Shown: positions 49,967-61,447 of the stretch, in pieces | How positions within the stretch are numbered: the stretch's first letter is position 1 | Layout: each line of letters starts with the position of its first letter | Assembly: GCA_947179155.2 (NCBI GenBank) | Contig: OX359282.1 | Span: 8,841,533-8,905,532 of the forward strand | From: Hedera helix | Lineage: Eukaryota; Streptophyta; Magnoliopsida; Apiales; Araliaceae | Length of the DNA stretch: 64,000 nt | Direction of reading: 5' to 3' | Notes under the pieces: generated by a model | Seen by the model: the letters and a program-made list of their open reading frames with translations, nothing else | Told to the model about the DNA's origin: nothing | Database searches by the model: none | Program-made: the position numbers and the translations under genes

Positions 49967-52900
49967 ACTCCTATTGTCCGAGTTTAAGTAGTTAATTTTC
50001 TTTTGCATACATATTAAGAAAAAGAAATATCCGTCATTGTTAAGTTTTCCCAAATAACATTTCTTAGTGAACCCCATTTCAACTAAGGAGTATATAACAC
50101 AGGCCAAAAGATGCAAGGTTGATATAGACAACATTCAAGTGGGACAGAGATAGTGCATTGTATATACTAGTTTACATGGCACCCATCTACGTGTGTGTTG
50201 AAAGTGAGAAAATGAGTAGATTAAAGGGTAAAGTGGGAAAGTAAAAAAAGCTTCAACACTTTGTTAACACCATGTAACTGCCAACTTTCTCTCCGGCTTT
50301 AGAATATAAATATCTTTTAATTCTCTCAAAAAATATCTGTATATATATATATATATTTTCATAATATTTTATATATATTTTATTTTTGGCATGTCTTAAA
50401 CTCTCTGCAAAGAAAACAAGAAGAAAAAACAAATGAAAGGGGCCCCATCTTTGCAGGACATGGGTAGAAATATTTGTTTTTAGTATATTAGGGTTTGATA
50501 GATAGCTCGTTTTGATATTGTTCCAAGTATCTAGCTAGTCTTACATATATAAATATATATCTCCCCCTTTCTGTTTTTTAGAGATTGTCTTCAAAAAGTT
50601 TGTGATGATTTTTTTTCTTAAACTTACAGCTTTTAGTAAGAGATCTGTCTTTGATTAGACAATGTTATAGATGTGTTGTAGCCCAACTTATTTATGTTAT
50701 TTCGTCCCTCCCTTTTTCTCATGTGTGTGTATATAAATCTAAAATGTAGGGCTTTGCTTCACTTTCTCGATCCTGATAAGTTCAAGAGCAAGGATGTTTT
50801 CATTCAAAATTACAAAAATCTAAGTTCATTTAATGAAAATGAGGTACTAAATTTCTGAATCCGCCTTGTTTCTCTTCCTTCGGTTGCTTTCTCGCTCCTA
50901 CATATTTTGTTTTTGACTGAAGTATAAACTTGATCTTTTTTTACGTTTACCCCTTGCCTAGCTCGCTAATCTTCATATGGAATTGAGGCCTCACATTCTC
51001 CGGAGAGTTATAAAGGATGTGGAGAAGTCTTTGCCTCCAAAGATTGAACGTGTTTTAAGAGTTGAGATGTCTCCTCTGCAGAAACAGTAAATTTCTCTGG
51101 TCATCCTTTATTATTCTAGTTACTTTTAGTTGTTTCATACATAGTGTCACTATTGTTGTTGGTCCATATCATCTAGGTATTACAAGTGGATTTTGGAACG
51201 CAACTTCCAAGACTTAAACAAAGGAGTTCGCGGGAATCAGGTTGTTATCTTTGTTTTACATTCTAGCCGTGATTTTATACACTTTTGTTTAAGTGATCCT
51301 TTACGTTGTTATTCCGATGTTCTTCTGATTGGCCATCATCATCATTTTCATCTTCATATTAAAGTTTCCATGTATTATGTTTCGGGCTTGGCCGAGTTGG
51401 TTCTTTGACAATTTTTATATGCTTAAAGTTGAAAATATTGAATTTTCTTTTATCAATGGTGTGTTTCATACTTCGTAGTTGCTGTTGTTTAAGACCTGAT
51501 GATTTAACTTCCTAGATCTCACTGAAAATATTGCTTTAAGATTGTTTGTAGCAAATTTAGTTAACTTTGTTGGGTCTCATTTTTTTAATATTTATTTTGA
51601 TGATAACAAATAAGGTTTTTAATTTTTTTTTTTTACAAAAATACTAAGTTAGAATCCTTTCCATATGCCTTTTTGAAAAATGCACAGAAATTGATTTATC
51701 TTTAAAGCTTGAAAAGGTAAAACTTGATTAATGGAACATGGCCCACTAAAGTTACAATTTTAGGGTCCCACTGTCCATCCATGCTCTAGGTTGGCTTACT
51801 TTTGGAAGTATTCCCACATGTGCTTAATTAAAAAAAAGGTTGGCTAACTTTTTCAATTGGCGAAATTTGAATTAAAGTAAGGAAGAAAAGTTACTCCCTT
51901 TTCTCTCTTTAACCAAAATTAGGTGACATTAAATACAAGGTCTGATCTTAGCCACTAATTTGACAAATCTCTACTTAATCACAACCCTTGATTTTTACTT
52001 GGATCAAAATGCCCCAACCTTGATTTTTCTATGAATATCAACTCTTTTCCTTCATTCTACTTCACCAATTCATGAGGAAAAGCTTTCTCTCTCTTTCTTA
52101 CACACTCTCAGTTTTCTAAATCTGTCTTCTAAATTCTAAGTAGTTCTAGTGAAGAAAAATTGGTTCTGTTATTGAGATAAGTGTTTAAATTTGTGTTTAT
52201 ACTTCTACTTCATCTCTTAACTGTTTGTTTTACGAGTTTATATACATATATATTTCATTTATTTATATCTTGTAAAGACTTCTTGCCTTTTTATAGATGT
52301 CTTATATTTGTATACATATTCAGAAGGTAGGCATTTGATTGGCCGAGGACTATCTTGGCGATATCCTTTAATAGGATCGAACATAGCTTTCATACCAATG
52401 ATCTACCGAAAATATTTATATAAGTATTATTGTGATATACTGGATTTGATAACTCTGACACGATACTAGGGCTCAATTTGTCTATGAAAAACTAGCCAAA
52501 ATAGAAGCGAGTGTATTTATGTCAAGTGGTCGGATTTGATCTTCACTTCATAGATAATATATATAATTATATAAATTTCAAGTGTGCAATATTATTTGTA
52601 ATTATATATTTGCTTCAAGTTTTATTTAAATTGATTGAATTCATTTATACTTGATTAAATTCATACCATAAGTATTATTCTTATTTAATCATTCATTATA
52701 CTTTTGATAATGTATAAACGTTTTTCACTTTTATATACTTGACCATATTTGATTATATCTGCTTAAATTAAAAGCACTTCTCTCACACATAAAAGGTATT
52801 AAACTTTTATAAATGTTCTTCATCTACATATCTGGTTAAATTTAAGCTTTTTTACGTATAAACTTTTATATACTTGAATTGAAAATCTTATTTACTTAAT

Positions 52901-55900
52901 ATAGAAGTACATTCTTTATTTATAAAGGTAATTAAACCTTTATAAAACTGCACTGAAATATATATTGGCTTATGTGAAGAAGCATATCTCAGAACTTTTT
53001 TTGTTGGATAAGGGATTTTTGCGAGTTAATTTATTTTACGTATCTGTCAGAAAAGAGTTAATCTAAGACCAAGAGTTGCAGAGAGCTCAACAGGTAGTTG
53101 GGTCTTTAGCGTGCTTGTGAGGTGAGGGACATACTTGTTTTTCAAGACCAATTCTTAAGATAGAAGGTACAACTACATTTGAGAAAGCAGCGGGGAGCTA
53201 CTGTTTAAGAGAATTAGTTGTAGGAATAGTTTGAATTTTTTTCTTAAAATATGTGTAAAGTTTTTTCCGCCTATAGATTGAATTAATTTTATTATTGATA
53301 GTAATGGATCCCAGGTCCTGGATAGGAGATTGGGATTGGACGTAGCATCATACCTAAGTTGTATGTTCTGAACCAGCTAAGTTCTGTGTACTGTGTGATT
53401 GAATTCTGTCTCTTTACGTATTCAACATATTAATTTATCACATAGTAATTAATTGAAATTAAATAAGTTAAAAAAGCCAAGGAATTTTAAAATCTGTAAT
53501 AATCTATTTAACCCCCCTTCTAGATTATTATTACCCACCCTTTCAAACTTTAAGCAGGGAAGTAAATCAGACCTTGGAATTAGATTGAGGGAGGAACTTG
53601 GGTATAAAAATAATAAAATTCTTATGGGGAATGTCTGTGGTATTGGAGGAGTCTCCATGAACTGGCTATAGTTGATTATCTTTCTTGGGATGATTAGAAT
53701 GTAGTTAGCAGCCTTTGGCAGTTCATTCTATCAATGACTGTTCTTTTATTGCTTAACTATTCAGAATTAGTAACTTCATCTCAAACTATGTCAGTACTTA
53801 TTTTCTTTAAGTTCTTTTTCAATAACAGGGAAATAAGTTGGGATGAGAAGAATTAGGAAAATAAAACTCTTGGTGGCCTTATATTGGCAAATAATTGTTG
53901 TATGAACTGCTCTGCTTGATTTTTGCACTGAGATTTATTTGGTGTGGAAAGTAATAAATATTTTAATTTGATGTACCATCTGAATCTGCAGGTTTCTCTT
54001 TTAAATATTGTGGTTGAGTTGAAGAAATGTTGCAATCATCCATTCCTTTTTGAAAGTGCAGACCATGGTTATGGCGGGGACACAAACATTACGGGAAGCA
54101 GTAAACTTGAACGGATAATTCTGAGCAGTGGAAAGCTAGTTATACTTGATAAGCTCTTTGACAGATTGCACGAAACAAATCATCGTGTACTAATATTTTC
54201 ACAGGTTTGTTCGGAACATTTTTGTTGGAAATGTACTGTGGCGACTAGTTTGCTTTAATTAGTTACCCAAAATGTTTGGTTTGGGTCAAACCAGTTGTCA
54301 GCACAAACATTTCCTTAAGGTGGATAGTCGGAATTGGAATAACTCTTGGTTTGGATCATTCTCGGCTCAATGGATCTAGTCCTTTTAATGGGATAAAGTA
54401 AGAGTTTAGGCAATGACTATAATTTTGTATTTGGTTTTACATGTAGTAGTATTGGAAAATTTTGGTTGTCGTGTTTGTTTTATAACTAGTTTTCCTGTAT
54501 ATTTTTTGGGAGCTAAAATCTCAAGTCTGTAGCATAATGGAGGTGAGAACACCTTCGAGGAAAGAAGAATTTATTAAAAGTTTAGACAAGGACTATAATT
54601 TTGTATTTGGTTTTACATGTAGTAGTATTGGAAAATTTTGGTCGTCTTTGTTTTATAACTAGTTTTCCTGTATATTTTTTGGGAGCTAAAATCTTGAGTC
54701 TGTAGCATATTGGAGGTGAGAACATCCTCAAGGAAAGAAGAATTTAGCTGCTCGAACTCTCTAATTTCTTCTGCCACATAGTCTACAGCTTTACTTCCTT
54801 TTGGACTCATTGAAGCGTGTAAAATTTCCAACTAAAAATGTAATGGTAGGATCAACTTAGTTCTCAATGGTAGGAGGATAAAATAGTTGGATGCAAATAG
54901 AGACTTACAACCCATTCACTTGGCAACATCCCAATGGAGGCCCAATCACGTATTTTGGAATTTAGAGTGACTAACCTAGGTCTTTTGTAACTCAATTAAA
55001 GAGGATGGATTTTTTCTTTACAAAAATAGTTATTTTTTCATTACTTAACTCTATGTGTTTGGATTTGTAGATATGTAATTCTATGTATATTTGATAAAAT
55101 AGTCAAATGCAAAGGATACTTCAAACCCATTCTCACTTATTTGGAAACATTCCAAAATGGAGGCCCAATCACTTATTCTGGGAGGGAGGTTGTATTACAT
55201 TTGATACTAACCTAGACGTTTGCAACTTGTAAGTAGTTATGTTGTCATTACTCAACTCTATATATTTGAATTTAGATGGGCCATTAGGATAAGCTTTATT
55301 TGCACATAGAACCTTGGATAACATTAACTGTTCACTTTCTTGCGTTGGCCAAGTATTGCATCTATAAAAATAAAAATAAATCTGTATCTATAATTAGAAA
55401 AAGGACAAGTGTTTATATTTACTTTTAATTTCATATTTTAGTGATTGCTTTTCCGATTCTACTATTTGTTTACAATTTATTATGGATGTTAGCAAATATT
55501 TTTCCAGCTATATATTCTCTTCGAATTGTAGCACATCTAGCTGATGAGGTTAACCTTTTTGAATTTCAGATGGTTAGGATGCTTGATATCCTGGCAGAAT
55601 ACCTGTCATTTAAAGGGTTCAAGTTTCAAAGGCTTGATGGCAGTACAAAGGCTGAGGTGCGCCGCCAAGCCATGGAGCATTTCAATGCACCTGGTAGTGA
55701 TGATTTCTGCTTTCTTCTTTCTACTCGTGCTGGTGGCTTAGGTATCAATCTTGCGACAGCAGACACTGTTATCATATTTGACTCGGATTGGAATCCTCAA
55801 AATGATTTGCAGGTTTGGGACATTAGTATCCCTCATTTTTTATATTGTCTTTAAGTTTTCCCTAGTTTCATGTTTTAGAGGTTTTTGTCTAATTATATTT

Positions 55901-58900
55901 CACTTTTGTATTGGATTAGGCCATGAGTAGAGCTCATAGGATCGGACAACAAGAAGTTGTTAACATTTACCGCTTTGTAACAAGTAAAAGTGTTGAGGAG
56001 GATATTTTGGAACGTGCTAAGAAGAAAATGGTAAAATATTCATGTGGTGCTTTACGTTCACTGTCAGCTTTGATGCATATAATTAAAGTTGAAATGCATC
56101 TACTTTTCCTCTAATCCATACCTCCCAAAATAAGCATCGAATTTGGAAATTGAGCTACAATTACCAAATATCATGTTCATTCTATTTTATTTTCTATTTA
56201 AAATGAAGTGAAGAAATATATTTCCTTTGTATACAATTTGTACATGCAACTGCATATACATATATTAAGGAGCTTAAATTTGGAAATATAAGTTTTTATG
56301 TTTTTAATTTGCTTTAGAAATGTGATTCTAAATTTAAGATGAATAAGGTACGTGCTCGGATAATATTACGCATAGACGTGCTTTCTGGATGTGTTGTTTA
56401 GGCTGTAATGAATGTATAATTGTGTGTGTGATGGTTTTACTTTAGTTATCTAGCTGACTAGCTGTGTCATTTATGTTTGCACACAGATATGTACTAGTTA
56501 AATTTGTGCTGTTCTTATGTTTGGTATTTTCCTTGGTAGGTTCTTGATCATTTGGTGATTCAAAAACTGAATGCTGAGGGAAAATTGGAAAAGAAAGAAG
56601 CAAAAAAAGGGAGTAACTTCGACAAAGTAAGTTTTCGAAGATAAACAATCTATGTAAATTTGCTAGTGTATGGTTATATGGATTGAATTGAATACCTTTT
56701 GAAGATTAAGGTTAGTATGGCTGAAACTCAGAGGCCATCATTAGCATCGTGATCATCAGATCCTTCTTTGTCGCTGCCTCCTTAGACCTAACAGTTTATA
56801 TTTCAAATAGTTATGGTTGTACTAATCTTAAGATTTGTCTTTCATGGATGCAGAATGAGCTATCAGCAATATTGAGGTTTGGCGCAGAAGAACTATTCAA
56901 GGAAGACAAAAATGATGAAGATAGCAAAAAGAGGCTTTTAAGTATGGATATTGATGAAATCCTTGAGAGAGCAGAGAAGGTTGAAGAGAAGGGCGCAGAT
57001 GAAGAAGATGGACATGAATTGCTGAGTGCTTTTAAGGCAAGTATATCTAATGAACTCTTTTTGGGTTGGGGAAGATGGGTAAGGAGAGATGTAATTTGCT
57101 TTACTTCTGCAAAGGAACAAAAAAAATTATGTTTATATAATCCTTTACTAGAAATAGGATATTTTTGAGTAATGCTAAGGGTGCTCCTAAATGGGATCCC
57201 AAATTTGGGTTCTCAAGTACACGTGTCATTATATTGGTTGGTCAACTGCATTTGTCATTTATTACATAGGACCCACCAGGATGCTAAGCAACCAATATGA
57301 TGATTAAGGTCTCTAGCATCACCTTTGGGGAAAAGGGACAGGGGAGGAGCCTCTTCTTTCTAGTGCAAAATTATACTGTATAAACTGTGTCCTATTTGTA
57401 TTATGTTCAGGTTGCTAATTTCTGTACTGCTGAAGATGATGGGAGCTTTTGGAGCCGGTGGATTAAACCTGATGCTGTTAACCAGGCGGAAGTATGGAAA
57501 CATTTCTTGTTTGAATTTAAATATGAAAGGCATGCACCAGTTCTCACTTTTTTATAGACTCATTAGCTTGGTTTTGTGATTGTTATGTTTTTAGGAAGCT
57601 TTAGCTCCTCGAGCTGCAAGAAATACTAAGAATTATGCAGAGGCTAACCTTCCTGAAAGACTTAATAAAAGGAAAAAGAAAGGTGTTGAGTCTCAGGAGA
57701 GATTTCCAAAGCGCCGGAAAGCAGATAATTCTAGTTACTCAGTACCCGCAATTGAGGGAGCTGCTGCTCAAGTAAGAGGGTGGTCTCATGGGAACCTGCC
57801 AAAGAGAGATGCTGCACGTTTTTTCCGTGCGGTGAGATTCCAGTTATATCTTTTTTGTGTTGTGGGACTTATTTCTGGCTCTCTGGAGTAATTTGTATGC
57901 ATAGAATATAAACCTAATGTCCCACCTCCATCTCTTTAGTTTTGTGACTTTCTTGGGGACTTTTCTCTGAATTCTATTCATGCATATTGATTTGTTTCGA
58001 TAGTGTTTATCCTTTTTCTTCTTCCTTGTTTTTGTTTCGCGTTGGAGAGGTGAAGTTTGACCTTGGGGAAATGCTTAAAAAATTAAGATGTCCTGGTGGT
58101 ATTAAAGTCTTATGAGTCGCACATTGAGTTGAATGCTATATATTCTTGCACTGAGCACCCTTTAATTTAAGACCTATTTACATAGGCACCAACAGACACT
58201 AAATAGAGATACTTATTTTCAACTGTCCTGTTTATCATGTACAGATGCATGACTCCTGGATCATTGGTCAAACCCTTATGCTCATATTTTTTCTCATTTT
58301 AGTTCATAAATGGGTTTAGTGGTTTCAGTGTAAAGCAAGAAATGTCGTCCCCTAAAAGTGAAAAATGTTGGGAGATTTAGTAATTCTCAACTGGCTGATT
58401 ATTAAACATTAGGTTTTCTGTTATTAGTGGAGGAGCTCTCATTGATGATGTTTTAATGTCTTCAGAAGATTAGTTAGCATTTAAGCTTTCAGGTTTTAAT
58501 ATCACGCAGTGTATAATGCATGTATTCTACTTGTCAAAAAGTTATGCATTTGTACCAACTCTCAGTTGCTTTATCGTTAGAAATTCATACATATTGACAA
58601 AATGTGCGAAAGGTAATTTTTTTTTTTTTGTATTTTTAATTTTTTTTGTATTTGAAGTTCATTTGTTTATCACTCTGTTTTTCGGCGGTGTGTTCTATAT
58701 AAAAAAAAGAAAACATAAACATTAAAAAATACCTGTACTGAACAATAATTTAGGTTTATTTACTAAAGTTGAATAGAGAGACTATAGAAGTTTCATTTCC
58801 CTGATGAATATTCTTTTGACTTCGGTACAATTTCTCCTTTTGATGATATGTTTACACTCTTGTCTCTGCTCTATAATTCATTAAAAAGTCTGTTATGTGG

Positions 58901-61408
58901 AATGTCCTCTTTCTTCCACCTTGTCATAAGAGGTTATAACACCTTCTGACTAATAAAGTTGACAGCATTAAATCTATAATGCTTGTCTAATAGCTTTGCT
59001 TTATTACACAATTCAATCTTTCCATATAATCTAATATGATTTACTTTCATAATAATTGAGCTTAGGTCAAGAAGTTCGGCAATGACAGCCAAATTAGCTT
59101 AGTAGCAGAGGAGGTTGGTGGATCAATTGAAGCTGCTCCCACTGATGCACAAATTGAGCTTTTTGATGCTTTGATTGATGGTTGTAGAGAAGCAGTTGAT
59201 GGAGTAAATCTGGACGCAAAGGTTTGCTTCTATATAACTCGTAGTTAGGCAGATTGTAACTTAACTGCAACTTAAAAAAAAGATTTTAACTTTATGACTA
59301 CTTATGCCACTTGTATCTATTTTAAGAAATTTGGGGGGTTTGGTAATCTAACTTATACTGAATGTGGCATTTACCTTTAGGTGCCTATGCTAGATTTTTT
59401 TGGCATTCCTGTTAAGGCTGATGATCTATTAACCGGTGTTGAAGAACTTCAACTCCTAGCAAAGCGCATTAGCCGTTATGAGAATCCCATCTCACAATTT
59501 CAAGCATTGATGTACCTCAAACCTGCAACTTGGTCTAAAGGTTGTGGATGGAACCAAAGTAAGTTTACTTATTTCCATTTGGGTCCTCTCTTTATGGAAC
59601 ATTATTATACTATTAGTGGGTGGATGGATTATACTTTCCCTGTTATCAGAGGATGATGCGCGATTGCTTCTTGGAATCCACTATCATGGATTTGGCAATT
59701 GGGAAAAGATAAGGTTAGATGAAAATCTTGGTCTGTTGAAGAAGATTGCACCAGTGGAACTTCAACATCACGAGACTTTCTTGCCACGAGCTCCCCAGTT
59801 GAAGGAGCGTGCTTCTCAACTACTGGAAATGGTAGGCGTTATTTTACACACAACTCTTATGCGCTTGTTTATTACTGAAAGGGTTAGGCTGTTTTCATCA
59901 ATCAACTATCATTACTCGTATTAACATTTTTCCCTTTTTCCAATCATTCTAATTTTTATGCTTGCAATTCTGTAATTATTTTGCTATTAATGGTGATCTT
60001 TGATGAAACTTGTCATCACATTATTTGGCATTGTTGTCACGGTTCCACGACGAGACGCAACAATAGTTGACCGCCAGGACGCCTAGGCATTAAGGTGTCT
60101 GCCATGACGTTCGTATTGCGACAAGTCGTTAACAATGTTCAATTTATACATTATTTATTTTACTTCAAAAGTATATTGAACAATGAAATTTTATATACAT
60201 TAAAACCTTAAACATTATTCTAACTCTATGAAATACAATTAAAAAAACATTTATATAGATACTTCACAATCAGGATTAAAAAATAAAACACTTCACATTA
60301 AAAACTAGTAGAACAAGTCGACAATCACCACATAGAAAATAAAGAATCAACGAAGTCATTACCCGTCACACATTACAAGTCCAATAAGTATAAAATTACA
60401 CCACATAGTAAGTCCATGGGTTATGAATAGTTATGGGTAAAAAAATAATGTTATCACTTAACTTGAGCCAGCTATCAAGGCGTGAGCCTTGGCAGCTTGG
60501 CGTACAAGGCGTCGACTTTCCCGTCTCTAGTGCTAGGATGCCTAGGCATTGCCATGGCGACGTCATGACAACTATGGTATTCGGCAAGAAAGGAAATATG
60601 CTATATTAATTGACTTGTATTGAACCTTGCAACAGGGCACATTTTTTTAAGTTGATTGTGTGATTGGCTAACCTATACGAACAAATATGAAATAGTAGCT
60701 TTTGAGAGAAACTTAATCCCCAAAATTAGAATTTACTTTGCTTATCAAGAGATATTGCAGTTTTCCATTGAATCCCTTTTCGGAATCATCAACTTTATAG
60801 TGTACTCTTGCATTACAACTTTATTTCCCTTAGACAAGTGATCCAATGTCTATTTAATTTTCTTGTTGTCAACCGGTGTAGCAACTCTATCATTATTAAG
60901 GTCATCTGCAGTGTTATCTATGATTGATCCTCTACAAAATCATTGCTGAGGTCAAGTCCTTTTGTTTAACATAGAGAATCCCTCAGAAGTTTTTTTCCTT
61001 TTTATTTTTCATATTTTTAAGAGTTTATGTTGTACCCTTGACCCTTCCAACATCTTCTATATTCTTCATTCCTCCATTCAAGAAGTGAACAAGTATAACA
61101 ATAGTCAGTAGTCTAACAAATTTTTCTCCTCTTTTCTTTCTCTAGGGGGTGGGACATGGAAGGTTTATTTAGTTCTTTTATTAGTTTCTACAATGAAATG
61201 TTCCCAAAATTTCTTTAAGCTATCATATTTGCAGTGTTAGTGGTTGCCAGACGCTTGGGAAACTTGGAGGGACATTACCTTCGATTTTAACTCGAACTTC
61301 TAGGTATAAAATGGAAGGCATTTGCGTAAAAATCCTGTCCTAATTATGGATTCATATCTGCATGAAACATGAATACCATTCTACCTTTGTTGTTACAGAT
61401 TTTTCCAA

Positions 61409-61447
<39 letters not shown>

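Larger units (their letters stand above)
45238..51240 (+). other. CHR5: CHR5-like exons 9-17: SNF2 ATPase first lobe
   Basis: Residues 450-757. A linker helix (AREAAVAVQGKMVDFQRR) precedes LRDYQLEGLNFLVN. Walker A is DEMGLGKT at about residues 513-520 (exon 11). The Walker B/DEAH box is DEAHRLKN at 623-630 (exon 13). Motif III is TGTPLQNSVEELW (exon 14), followed by LRPHILRR (exon 16). Catalytic residues are all present, consistent with active ATP hydrolysis. Confidence 0.93.
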
